From the NCBI RefSeq assembly GCF_000761545.1, contig NZ_JPMY01000002.1, forward strand, positions 186,001-250,000: DNA of 64,000 nt. Reading direction: 5' to 3'. Below the pieces are notes generated by a model. That model had not been told where the DNA came from, ran no database searches, and saw only the letters and a program-made list of their open reading frames with translations. This document shows positions 8,211 to 15,795 of the stretch, piece by piece; position 1 is the stretch's first letter, and every line of letters begins with the position of its first letter. The position numbers and the translations under genes were made by a program. This stretch comes from Pseudomonas sp. ML96 (GTDB taxonomy: Bacteria; Pseudomonadota; Gammaproteobacteria; Pseudomonadales; Pseudomonadaceae).

Positions 8211-8266
8211 CCCTTGGGACAGCGGGTTACCGGGTCACGATAACCGTGAACCCGCTCACCCAAGGG
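8211..8266. promoter_or_regulatory. Imperfect 18-bp inverted repeat upstream of the amidotransferase gene
   Basis: Arms CCCTTGGGACAGCGGGTT (8211-8228) and AACCCGCTCACCCAAGGG (8249-8266) pair at 16 of 18 positions across a 20-base loop. The word CCGGGTCAC appears in the loop (about 8230) and again near 8289. It lies 40 bases before the start codon and could be a leader hairpin or an operator. Confidence 0.45.
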
Positions 8267-8343
8267 GTGCCGTTTCCCGATCTTTGCCGGGTCACTGCAC
8301 CAACGCCGCGCCCGCGCGGCTGGTTTACTGCGTAAAACGGAAC

Positions 8344-8371
8344 AAAAAAGGGCCGGTCTTGCGACCGGCCC
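8344..8371 (-). terminator. Terminator of the bauABC transcript
   Basis: Stem GGGCCGGTC (8350-8358), loop TTGC, stem GACCGGCCC (8363-8371), with an A-run at 8344-8349 that reads as a U-tract on the minus strand, 10 bases past the bauC stop. Confidence 0.92.
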
Positions 8372-8381
8372 TCGGGTTACA

Positions 8382-9878
8382 TCAGCTGTTGCTCGGGAAG
8401 GCGAATTGCGCCGCCTCGTGGCTGGCGCGCTGCGGCCAGCGCTGGGTGATGGTCTTGCGCTTGGTGTAGAAGCGCACGCCGTCCGGGCCGTAGGCGTGCA
8501 GGTCGCCAAACAGCGAGCGCTTCCAGCCGCCGAAGCTGTGGTAGGCCACCGGTACCGGCAGCGGTACGTTGACGCCGACCATGCCGACTTCGATCTCGTC
8601 GCAGAACAGGCGCGCCGCTTCACCGTCGCGGGTGAACAGGCAGGTGCCGTTGCCGTACTCGTGGTCGTTGATCAGCTTCATCGCCTCTTCCAGGCTGCCG
8701 ACGCGGACGATGCACAGGACCGGGCCGAAGATCTCTTCCTGGTAGATGGTCATATCGCTGGTGACGTGGTCGAACAGGGTGCCGCCGACGAAGAAGCCAG
8801 CCTCGTTGCCTGCGACCGAGATGCCGCGACCGTCGACCACCAGCTTGGCGCCTTGCGCCACGCCACTGTCGATGTAGCCCTTGACCTTGTCACGGGCAGC
8901 GCCGGTGACCAGCGGGCCCATGTCCAGGCCGCAGGAGGTGCCGGCGCCGATTTTCAGGCCGGTGATTTTCGGTACCAGCTTCTCGACCAGCTTGTCGGCA
9001 ACCTGGTCACCCACGGCCACGGCCACGGAGATGGCCATGCAGCGCTCGCCGCAGGAGCCGTAGGCAGCGCCCATCAGGGCGTTGACGGTGTTGTCGAGGT
9101 CGGCGTCCGGCAGTACCACGGCATGGTTCTTGGCGCCGCCCAGGGCCTGTACGCGCTTACCGCGCTTGTTGGCCTCGGTGTAGATGTATTCGGCGATCGG
9201 CGTGGAGCCGACGAAGCTGATGGCTTTGACTTCCGGCGCTTCGATCAGCGCGTCCACCGCTTCCTTGTCGCCGTTGATCACGCCGATCACACCCTTGGGC
9301 AGGCCGGCTTCGTGCAGCAGCTGGGCGATGTACAAGGTGGAGCTCGGGTCACGCTCGGACGGCTTGAGGATGAAGCAGTTGCCGCAGGCGATGGCCAGCG
9401 GGTACATCCACAGCGGCACCATGGCTGGGAAGTTGAACGGGGTGATACCGGCAACCACGCCCAGCGGCTGGAAATCGCTCCAGCTGTCGATGTTCGGGCC
9501 GACGTTGCGGTTGTACTCGCCCTTCAGCAGCTCGGGAGCGCCGCAGGCGTATTCGACGTTCTCGATGCCGCGCTGCAGCTCGCCGATGGCGTCTTCGATG
9601 GTCTTGCCGTGCTCTTCGCTGATCAGCGCGGCGATCTTGTCCTTGTTCTGCTCCAGCAGTTGCTTGAAGCGGAACATCACCTGGGCGCGCTTGGCCGGCG
9701 GGGTATTGCGCCAGGCCGGGAAGGCGGCCTTGGCAGCATCGATGGCGGACTGGATGGTAACGCGGTCGGCCAGCTCGACCTGACGCACCGGCTCGCCGAT
9801 GGATGGGTTGAAGACCTGGGCGGTGCGGCCGTTGCGCAGCACGATTTCGCCATTGATGAAGTGGGCGACGGTACTCAT
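8382..9878 (-). CDS. bauC: CoA-acylating malonate/methylmalonate-semialdehyde dehydrogenase BauC
   Basis: The 498-residue protein is a full-length CoA-acylating aldehyde dehydrogenase. Motifs are [15 protein letters not shown] (Asn 149), [10 protein letters not shown] (Lys 172), [12 protein letters not shown] (NAD region), [15 protein letters not shown], and the catalytic Cys 280 in SCGERCM. In the family it converts malonate semialdehyde plus CoA and NAD to acetyl-CoA and CO2, or methylmalonate semialdehyde to propionyl-CoA. Position after bauA and bauB supports the beta-alanine role, where it takes the BauA product. The mmsA paralogue for valine breakdown is similar, so context decides the name. 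It ends before a strong terminator. Confidence 0.93.
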   Translation of the reverse strand: MSTVAHFINGEIVLRNGRTAQVFNPSIGEPVRQVELADRVTIQSAIDAAKAAFPAWRNTPPAKRAQVMFRFKQLLEQNKDKIAALISEEHGKTIEDAIGELQRGIENVEYACGAPELLKGEYNRNVGPNIDSWSDFQPLGVVAGITPFNFPAMVPLWMYPLAIACGNCFILKPSERDPSSTLYIAQLLHEAGLPKGVIGVINGDKEAVDALIEAPEVKAISFVGSTPIAEYIYTEANKRGKRVQALGGAKNHAVVLPDADLDNTVNALMGAAYGSCGERCMAISVAVAVGDQVADKLVEKLVPKITGLKIGAGTSCGLDMGPLVTGAARDKVKGYIDSGVAQGAKLVVDGRGISVAGNEAGFFVGGTLFDHVTSDMTIYQEEIFGPVLCIVRVGSLEEAMKLINDHEYGNGTCLFTRDGEAARLFCDEIEVGMVGVNVPLPVPVAYHSFGGWKRSLFGDLHAYGPDGVRFYTKRKTITQRWPQRASHEAAQFAFPSNS

Positions 9879-9935
9879 GGGTGTTCCCTCATTGGTGTTC
9901 TGTGGGGCGGCCGCGCTGGGCGCAGCCGCCGCGAA

Positions 9936-10220
9936 TCATTTGATTTCGGTTTCGACGAAGACCACTTCGTGGTCGCTGGCGTTGACCACGTTGTGTTCGA
10001 CGCCGGCCTGGCGGAAGTACGAGCGGCCGGCCACCAGGGGTGCGTGACGCTCGCCCTCGGGGGTTTCCAGCAGCAGGACTCCGTCGGTCATCGGCGTCAC
10101 CACGTAGTCGTAGCCGTGGCGGTGGGCGCCGGTCTCGGCACCGGGGGCGAAGCGCCACTCGGTGACGATGACTCGGTCGTTTTCCACCTGCACGGTGGGC
10201 ACCGCCTTGGGCCGGCTCAT
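9936..10220 (-). CDS. bauB: Cupin-domain protein BauB
   Basis: The start ATG (10220-10218) shares one base with the bauA stop (TGATG arrangement), giving 94 residues. Longer upstream in-frame starts would overlap bauA widely and are rejected. It is a single cupin domain: VTEWRFAPGAETGAHRHGYDYVVTPMTDG carries the HxH metal motif and AGRSYFRQAGVEHNVVNAS the second cupin motif. BauB lies between bauA and bauC in P. aeruginosa; its chemical role in beta-alanine use is not established. Overlap with bauA implies translational coupling. Confidence 0.92.
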   Translation of the reverse strand: MSRPKAVPTVQVENDRVIVTEWRFAPGAETGAHRHGYDYVVTPMTDGVLLLETPEGERHAPLVAGRSYFRQAGVEHNVVNASDHEVVFVETEIK

Positions 10221-11566
10221 CAATCGAGCTTGTTCAGCACGTCGCCGACGGCGTTGAACAGGCGGTCCAACTCTTCCGGCTTGGTGTTGAAGGTCGGCCC
10301 GAACTGCAGGGTGTCGCCACCGAAGCGCACGTAGAAGCCAGCTTTCCACAGAGCCATGCCGGCTTCGAACGGGCGGATGGTCGGGTCGCCGTCACGCGGG
10401 GCCAGTTGCAGGGCACCGACCAGGCCGCAGTTGCGGATGTCGATGACATGCTTGCTGCCCTTGAGGCCGTGCAGGACATTCTCGAAGTGCGGCGCCAGAT
10501 CGGCGGACTGCTGGATCAGGTTGTCTTTTTCCAGCAGCTCCAGGGTGGCCAGGCCGGCGGCGCAGGCAACCGGGTGGGCCGAGTAGGTGTAGCCGTGGGT
10601 GAACTCGATCATGTGCTCAGGGATGGCCTGGTGCATGAAGGTGTCGTAGATCTCCTTGGAGGCCACGACCGCGCCCAGCGGGATGGCACCGTTGGTGATC
10701 TGCTTGGCAGCGTTGAGGATGTCCGGGGTGACGCCGAAGTATTCCGCACCGCTCCACTTGCCCATGCGGCCGAAGCCGGTGATCACTTCGTCGAAGATCA
10801 GCAGGATGTTGTGCTGGGTGCAGATCTCGCGCAGGCGCTCCAGGTAGCCCTTCGGCGGGATCAGCGCGCCGGCGGAACCGGACAGCGGCTCGACGATGAC
10901 GGCGGCGATGTTGGAGGCGTCATGCAGTTCGATCAGCTTGAGCAGCTCGTTGGCCAGCTCCACGCCGCCGGTCTCGGCCATGCCTTTGGTGAACGCCATG
11001 CCCGGCTGCAGGGTGTGCGGCAGGTGGTCGGCGTCCATCAGCTGGCCGTACATCTTGCGGTTGCCGCCGATGCCGCCCAGGGCGGTGCCGGCGATGTTCA
11101 CGCCGTGGTAGCCACGGGCGCGGCCGATGAACTTGGTCTTGGCCGGTTGGCCCTTCAGGCGCCAGTAGGCCTTGGCCATCTTCACCGCGGTGTCGGCACA
11201 CTCGGAGCCGGAACCGGTGAAGAACACGTGGTTGAGCTCGCCCGGCAGCAGGTCGGCGATCTTCTCGGCCAGCTTGAAGGACAGCGCGTGGCCGTACTGG
11301 AAGCCCGGCGAGTAGTCGAGGGTGCCGAGCTGCTTGGCCACGGCCTCCTGGATTTCCTTGCGACTGTGGCCGGCGCCACAGGTCCACAGGCCGGAGAGGC
11401 TGTCGAACACGCGGCGGCCCTGGTCGTCGATCAGGATGTTGCCTTCGGCGGCGACGATCAGGCGCGGATCGCGCTTGAAGTTGCGGTTGGCGGAGAAGGG
11501 CATCCAGTGGGCGTCCAGCTTGAGCTGGCTGGCCAGGGACGGGGTGGCAGACTGCGGCATGTTCAT
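10220..11566 (-). CDS. bauA: Beta-alanine:pyruvate aminotransferase BauA
   Basis: Start at ATG 11566, preceded by GGGAGAG, gives 448 residues, the length I recall for P. aeruginosa BauA; an ATG 75 bases upstream would extend into the promoter. It is a class III PLP aminotransferase: HWMPFSANRNFKRDPR, DSLSGLWTCGAGHSRKEIQEAV, FFTGSGSECADTAVKMA, GYHGVNIAGTALGGIGGN, LLIFDEVITGFGRMG, and the PLP lysine in NAAKQITNGAIPLG. It transfers the amino group of beta-alanine to pyruvate, making malonate semialdehyde and alanine. It is the first gene of bauABC and diverges from bauR. Confidence 0.96.
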   Translation of the reverse strand: MNMPQSATPSLASQLKLDAHWMPFSANRNFKRDPRLIVAAEGNILIDDQGRRVFDSLSGLWTCGAGHSRKEIQEAVAKQLGTLDYSPGFQYGHALSFKLAEKIADLLPGELNHVFFTGSGSECADTAVKMAKAYWRLKGQPAKTKFIGRARGYHGVNIAGTALGGIGGNRKMYGQLMDADHLPHTLQPGMAFTKGMAETGGVELANELLKLIELHDASNIAAVIVEPLSGSAGALIPPKGYLERLREICTQHNILLIFDEVITGFGRMGKWSGAEYFGVTPDILNAAKQITNGAIPLGAVVASKEIYDTFMHQAIPEHMIEFTHGYTYSAHPVACAAGLATLELLEKDNLIQQSADLAPHFENVLHGLKGSKHVIDIRNCGLVGALQLAPRDGDPTIRPFEAGMALWKAGFYVRFGGDTLQFGPTFNTKPEELDRLFNAVGDVLNKLD

Positions 11567-11649
11567 CGTGGCTCTCCCGGAGCGGGACCTGTTTGTTGTT
11601 GCAGCGAAAGGTGCCACGGGCATAAAGTCACGAAAATCCAATTCTTCGT

Positions 11650-11663
11650 ACTTTAAGTTAAGT
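11650..11663. promoter_or_regulatory. Candidate BauR (LysR-type) binding site between bauA and bauR
   Basis: ACTT-N6-AAGT dyad (ACTTTAAGTTAAGT) in the 109-bp divergent region, 12 bases before the bauR start and 83 bases before bauA. The symmetry suits a LysR-type T-N11-A site. No experiment supports it here. Confidence 0.4.
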
Positions 11664-11675
11664 AGCAGCTAAACA

Positions 11676-12596
11676 ATGAGCAGTCGCCGCCCCGACCCGC
11701 TGGCCCAGGTCAGTGACTTTGAAATCCGCCTGCTGCGCCTGTTCCGTAGCGTGGTCGAGTGTGGCGGCTTCTCCGCCGCCGAGAGCGTGCTGGGCATCGG
11801 CCGCTCGGCCATCAGCCAGCAGATGAGCGATCTGGAGCAGCGCCTGGGCCTGCGCCTGTGCCAGCGCGGCCGCGCCGGCTTCGCCCTGACCGACGAAGGG
11901 CGCGAGGTGTACCAGTCGTCGCTGCAGCTGTTCGGCGCGCTGGAGAGCTTCCGCAACAACGTCAACGGCCTGCACCGCGAGCTGCGCGGCGAGCTGCATA
12001 TCGGCCTGACCGACAACCTGGTCACCGTGCCGCATATGCGCATTACCCATGCATTAGCACGGCTCAAGGAACAGGGCCCGGAGGTGCGCATCCAGATCCG
12101 CATGACACCACCTTCGGAGGTGGAACAGGGCGTGCTCGACGGCAGCCTGCACGTCGGCGTGGTGCCGCAGAGCCACGCGCTGTCCGGCCTGGAGTACCAA
12201 CCGCTGTACGGCGAGCGCTCGCAGCTGTACTGCGCGGTGGGCCACCCGCTGTTCTATGTGGACGACAACCAGCTGTCCGACGAGCGCCTGAATGCCCAGG
12301 ACGCCATCGCCCCGACCTTCCGCCTGCCGCCGGAGGTGCAGAGCCAGTACCAGGTGCTCAACTGCACGGCCAGTGCCTCGGACCGCGAGGGCATGGCCTT
12401 CCTTATTCTCACCGGGCGCTATATCGGCTACCTGGCCGACCACTACGCCCAGCAATGGGTGCAGCAGGGCCGCCTGCGCGTGCTCAAGCCCAACTCGCGC
12501 TTCTACGACCTGACCCTGGCCTCGGTGACGCGCAAGGGCCGGCGGCCGCAGATGGTGCTGGAGACCTTCCTGGAGGCGCTGGCCAAGACCAGCTGA
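11676..12596 (+). CDS. bauR: LysR-family regulator of beta-alanine use, BauR
   Basis: The 306-residue protein has an N-terminal winged helix-turn-helix (about residues 12-75: FEIRLLRLFRSVVECGGFSAAESVLGIGRSAISQQMSDLEQRLGLRLCQRG) and a LysR substrate-binding domain (about 98-300, starting GELHIGLTDNLVTVP). It is divergent from bauA, the classical layout for a LysR regulator and its target, and the same as in P. aeruginosa where BauR activates bau genes. The inducer is probably beta-alanine or a product of it. Confidence 0.92.
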   Translation: MSSRRPDPLAQVSDFEIRLLRLFRSVVECGGFSAAESVLGIGRSAISQQMSDLEQRLGLRLCQRGRAGFALTDEGREVYQSSLQLFGALESFRNNVNGLHRELRGELHIGLTDNLVTVPHMRITHALARLKEQGPEVRIQIRMTPPSEVEQGVLDGSLHVGVVPQSHALSGLEYQPLYGERSQLYCAVGHPLFYVDDNQLSDERLNAQDAIAPTFRLPPEVQSQYQVLNCTASASDREGMAFLILTGRYIGYLADHYAQQWVQQGRLRVLKPNSRFYDLTLASVTRKGRRPQMVLETFLEALAKTS

Positions 12597-12603
12597 GCTA
12601 CCC

Positions 12604-13011
12604 ATGACGCAGAATGATGCGCTGCACGCCTTCTTCAGCGACTTCGTCGAGGCCTTCGCCAGCTTCGACGGGCAGCGGGTCGCCAGCCGCTATGCGCAGC
12701 CCTACCTGGCGCTGAATGCCGAGGGCGAACTACGCGTGTTCGCCACGGCAGGCGAGACCGCGGCCTACTTCCAGCAGGTGCTCGACGCCTATGCCGCGCT
12801 CGGCTGTCGCAGCTGCCGCTTCGCTGCGCTGGAGGTCGTCATACTGGGCGCCGACAGCCTGTTGGCCAGCGTCACTTGGGAGCTGCTGGACGCCGCAGGA
12901 CTGGTCCTGCGCAGCTGGCGCGAATCCTACAACCTGACACAGCGGTCAGAAGGGCTATTCATCTACGCCTCGACCGACCACGTCGCTTCGCTGGAACGCC
13001 CGTACCACTAA
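12604..13011 (+). CDS. NTF2/SnoaL-like small protein of unknown function
   Basis: The 135-residue protein resembles the NTF2-like (SnoaL/DUF4440) alpha+beta cone fold: ALHAFFSDFVEAFASFDGQRVASRYAQPYLALNAEG, then an aromatic-rich sheet ending LVLRSWRESYNLTQRSEGLFIYASTDHV. Assignment is by pattern only. It begins 7 bases after bauR and so may be co-transcribed with it. No catalytic residues can be assigned. Neither it nor the next gene is part of the bau cluster that I know from P. aeruginosa. Confidence 0.72.
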   Translation: MTQNDALHAFFSDFVEAFASFDGQRVASRYAQPYLALNAEGELRVFATAGETAAYFQQVLDAYAALGCRSCRFAALEVVILGADSLLASVTWELLDAAGLVLRSWRESYNLTQRSEGLFIYASTDHVASLERPYH

Positions 13012-13036
13012 GCGCAGCGCCATTTTACAAGCGAGC

Positions 13037-13052
13037 ACGACCGCACGGTCAA
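13037..13052. promoter_or_regulatory. Candidate RutR-type operator upstream of the TetR gene
   Basis: The 16-mer ACGACCGCACGGTCAA contains the perfect dyad GACCG-CA-CGGTC and matches the E. coli RutR consensus TTGACCA-N2-TGGTCAA at 10 of 14 fixed positions. It lies 153 bases before the RutR-like regulator's start, so it could be an autoregulatory site. Confidence 0.45.
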
Positions 13053-13204
13053 AGACGGTTTTCTGACGTTTTTGGCAGTATTCCGTCCGTTCGGTCAGGT
13101 CTCACTGTGAGCTGAACACGTTTTTGACGCGAGAGGCTTGTCTAGTCTTCCGCGCTGAGTTATCAGTGCGCAGACAAGCCGATCATCTGTACGGACCTGC
13201 CTCG

Positions 13205-13861
13205 ATGCCTGCTGCCTCAACCCCCGCTCCCAGCGCCGCCAAACCTGCCGGTCGCATCCGCCAGAAGAACGAAAAAGCCATCATCGCCGCCGCCGAGGTG
13301 GAGTTCGCCCGGCACGGCTACAAAGGCACCAGCATGAACAGCATCGCCCAGGCGGTGGGGCTGCCCAAGGCCAATCTGCACTACTACTTCAGCAGCAAGC
13401 AGGGCCTGTACATCGCGGTACTGCAGAACATTCTCTGCCAGTGGGAAAAGGCCCTCGACGGCATGACGGTCAATGACGACCCGGCCGAGGCACTGAGCCG
13501 CTACATCCGCTCCAAGATCGAGTTCTCGCGCACCCAGCCGCTGGCCTCGCGCATCTTCGCCATGGAAGTGATCAGCGGTGGTCAGCAACTGGCGGCCCAC
13601 TACAGCCAGGGCTCGCGCGACTGGTTCCACGGCCGTACCGCGGTGATCCAGGCCTGGATCGATGCCGGCAAGATGGACCCGATCGACCCGGCGCACCTGA
13701 TCTTCATGCTCTGGGGCAGCACCCAGCACTACGCCGACTTCGCCAGCCAGATCGCCCTGTACTCCGGCAAAAGCAGCTTGAAGAAGGCCGATTACGAGGA
13801 AGCCACCAGCAACCTGGTGCGCATCATCCTCAAAGGCTGCGGCCTGACGCCGCCGGCCTGA
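13205..13861 (+). CDS. TetR-family regulator of the RutR (YcdC) type
   Basis: Start at ATG 13205 (218 residues); the upstream ATG 13124 would add 27 residues without TetR character. The HTH is at about residues 18-65 (RIRQKNEKAIIAAAEVEFARHGYKGTSMNSIAQAVGLPKANLHYYFSSKQGLY). The C-terminal half matches the YcdC/RutR ligand domain, with SRIFAMEVISGGQQLAAHY, VIQAWIDAGKMDPIDPAHLIFMLWGSTQHYADFASQI. RutR-type proteins sense uracil or thymine and control pyrimidine breakdown; beta-alanine is the end product of reductive uracil breakdown. Its location beside the bau genes is therefore suggestive. The true target genes are not known; Pseudomonas genomes can carry another RutR homologue elsewhere. Confidence 0.87.
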   Translation: MPAASTPAPSAAKPAGRIRQKNEKAIIAAAEVEFARHGYKGTSMNSIAQAVGLPKANLHYYFSSKQGLYIAVLQNILCQWEKALDGMTVNDDPAEALSRYIRSKIEFSRTQPLASRIFAMEVISGGQQLAAHYSQGSRDWFHGRTAVIQAWIDAGKMDPIDPAHLIFMLWGSTQHYADFASQIALYSGKSSLKKADYEEATSNLVRIILKGCGLTPPA

Positions 13862-13863
13862 AG

Positions 13864-14391
13864 CTAGGGGCGCCGACGGCGCCCGGTGATCATCGACAGC
13901 GGCAGGTTCTCGCGCAGGCGCAGGCTCTCCACCAGCGCCGCGGTGAGATGCACGCAGACCAGCGCCAGCAGCGCATCGGCAAAGAAGGCATGGATCTGCA
14001 GCGGCAGGTCCTCGCCCCAGAAGTAGTCCACCTCCTCCATCAGGAAGCCGGTCACGCCCAGGCCGAGCATCATCAGCAGCATCAGCACCATCACCAGGGC
14101 GCCGATCGGCGAGTGGCCGAGGCGGTGATAGTCACGCCGTTGCAGCAACGCGCAAAAGTGTTCGCGCAGGCGCGCCGGAGTCGGCCAGAAGTCCGCCCAG
14201 CGCGCCGGCGTCGGGCCGACGAAGCCCCATACCAGGCGCACCGCCAGCCAACCCACGGCGTAGTAGCCGAGCCAGCGGTGCCAGTCGTCACCTTCCTCGG
14301 TGAACCAGTAGTTGGCGACGAAGGCCAGCACCAGGGACCAGTGGCACAGGCGCACCAGCGGGTCCCATAGCTGCAGGCTGTCGCGGCTCAC
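13864..14391 (-). CDS. Cytochrome b561-type membrane protein
   Basis: The 175-residue protein has four predicted membrane helices with the family's haem-ligand histidines: LWDPLVRLCHWSLVLAFVANYW (helix 1), DDWHRWLGYYAVGWLAVRLVWGFVGP (helix 2), LGHSPIGALVMVLMLLMMLGLGVTGF (helix 3), IHAFFADALLALVCVHLTAALVES (helix 4). It belongs to the prokaryotic b561/Ni-Fe hydrogenase b-type family and probably shuttles electrons between quinone and a periplasmic partner. A PepSY gene sits immediately upstream (4 bases), a common pairing. Convergent with the TetR gene. Confidence 0.9.
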   Translation of the reverse strand: MSRDSLQLWDPLVRLCHWSLVLAFVANYWFTEEGDDWHRWLGYYAVGWLAVRLVWGFVGPTPARWADFWPTPARLREHFCALLQRRDYHRLGHSPIGALVMVLMLLMMLGLGVTGFLMEEVDYFWGEDLPLQIHAFFADALLALVCVHLTAALVESLRLRENLPLSMITGRRRRP

Positions 14392-14395
14392 CGGC

Positions 14396-14662
14396 TCAGT
14401 CCTCGATCTCGGTCTTCACCGCGTTGCCGGAAACCGGGTCGAAGTAGATCTCGACCTTCTGCTTGTCCTTGTTCCAGCCGTAGATCTCGTAGCAGTTGCC
14501 GTCGGTGACCTTGAACTTCTTGATCTCGTAGCCCTGGGCCTTGAGGTTCTCCTGGAACTTGGCCTGGTCCTGCCACTGGGCCTTGTCGGTGGTGGTGCAC
14601 TGCGGGCCGGCGAGGGCCAGTGGGCTGGCCAGTACGAGAGAGAGCAGCAGCAATTTGCGCAT
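14396..14662 (-). CDS. Periplasmic PepSY-domain protein
   Basis: The 88-residue protein has a signal peptide (MRKLLLLSLVLASPLALA, cleaved near residue 18) and a single PepSY module: AKFQENLKAQGYEIKKFKVTDGNCYEIYGWNKDKQKVEIYFDPVSGNAVKTEIED. PepSY domains are thought to act in the periplasm as inhibitors or ligand binders. Only 4 bases separate it from the b561 gene downstream, so the two form an operon and probably work together in a redox step. Confidence 0.9.
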   Translation of the reverse strand: MRKLLLLSLVLASPLALAGPQCTTTDKAQWQDQAKFQENLKAQGYEIKKFKVTDGNCYEIYGWNKDKQKVEIYFDPVSGNAVKTEIED

Positions 14663-14715
14663 GGGACGGTTCCTTGTGGTGCGGATGGGCGCCGGCCAGG
14701 CCGGCGCTGCTCAGC

Positions 14716-15639
14716 TTAGACGCCGCCTCGCCAGGGCGCCCGCTGCAGCAACTCGGCGCAGCGTTGCTGGAGGAATTCGCGCAGCAGGCGCACCGGCCCG
14801 CTGAGCTGGTCACGGTGGGCGCAGATCAGGTTCAGCGGCGTCGGCTCGCCGTGCCAGCCCGGCAACGCCACTTCCAGGCGGCCATCGCGCACGTCATCGG
14901 CCACGTCCAGCCAGGACTTGTACACCAGCCCCTGCCCCGCCACCGCCCAGCGCCGCACCACATCGGCATCGTCGCTGACGCGGTTGCCGCTCACCGTCAG
15001 CGCCTGCTCGCGGCGCCCGTCGCTGAAGCTCCAGCGCTCGTGCACACGGCCGCCGAGCATGTACAGCAGGCAGTTGTGCCGGCGCAGCTCCTCCGGCAGG
15101 CGCGGCCTCCCGTGACGGGCGAAGTAGGCCGGCGCGGCGCACAGCACGCGGCGGTTGTCGGCGGCCACCGGCAGCGCCACCAGGCTGGAGTCTTCCGGCT
15201 CGCCGTAGCGCAGGGCGATATCCACCGGCTGGCGGAACAGGTCGGCGACGCGGTCGCTGAGCAGCAGGCGCAAGGACAATTGCGGGCGCTCGGCCTGGAA
15301 CTCATCGAGCCAGGGCAGCAGCGCATTGCGGCCGAAGTCCGAGGGCGCGGCGATCTGCAGCACGCCGCTGATCTCGTCGCGGGTGCCGGCCAGCTGCTGG
15401 CGGCCGCTCTCCAGGCTGGCCAGGGCAGCACGAGCGTGGGCCAGGTACTGCTCGCCCTCGGCGGTTAGGCGCAGGCTGCGCGTGGAGCGCAGCAGCAGGC
15501 GCGTCTGCAGTTGCGCCTCCAGACGCTTGAGCGCGGCGCTGGCCACCGCTGGCGAACAGTCCAGCTCGCGGGCGGCAGCCGACAGGCTGCCCAGCTCGGC
15601 GGTACGGACGAACAGGGCGATATCGTCGAGGCGCAGCAT
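14716..15639 (-). CDS. LysR-family transcriptional regulator
   Basis: The 307-residue protein starts MLRLDDIALFVRTAELGSLSAAARELDCSPAVASAALKRLEAQLQTRLLLRSTRSLRLTAEG, a LysR HTH with the conserved wing, followed by the substrate-binding domain (about residues 90-295, GVLQIAAPSDFGRNALLPWL). It resembles the DsdC/AaeR-like branch that regulates adjacent redox enzymes. It is divergent from the alcohol dehydrogenase gene at 15796, its likely target; the effector is unknown. Confidence 0.9.
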   Translation of the reverse strand: MLRLDDIALFVRTAELGSLSAAARELDCSPAVASAALKRLEAQLQTRLLLRSTRSLRLTAEGEQYLAHARAALASLESGRQQLAGTRDEISGVLQIAAPSDFGRNALLPWLDEFQAERPQLSLRLLLSDRVADLFRQPVDIALRYGEPEDSSLVALPVAADNRRVLCAAPAYFARHGRPRLPEELRRHNCLLYMLGGRVHERWSFSDGRREQALTVSGNRVSDDADVVRRWAVAGQGLVYKSWLDVADDVRDGRLEVALPGWHGEPTPLNLICAHRDQLSGPVRLLREFLQQRCAELLQRAPWRGGV

Positions 15640-15650
15640 GGCGGCTCCAT

Positions 15651-15669
15651 TTTCAAATGAATATTGAAA
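15651..15669. promoter_or_regulatory. Candidate LysR operator in the LysR/alcohol dehydrogenase divergent region
   Basis: TTTCAA (15651-15656) and TTGAAA (15664-15669) form a dyad with a 7-base AT spacer, 12 bases before the LysR start and about 127 bases before the target gene. Symmetry and location suit an autoregulatory LysR site. Confidence 0.45.
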
Positions 15670-15795
15670 GAGACTCTATGGCAGGCCGCTTTTTCTCGCC
15701 AGACGATTAAACGAACATGCCGCCAACGCCAGCCGGCACGCCGACTAAGCTGGAACATTCGACTTCGCCATTGCGACCTGCCCAGGAGTTGCCGC

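Noticed and set aside
8406..10334. Long open frame opposite bauC-bauB
   Set aside because: It mirrors bauC and bauB, whose motifs and ribosome sites are clear. High-GC antisense frames of this length arise by codon bias.
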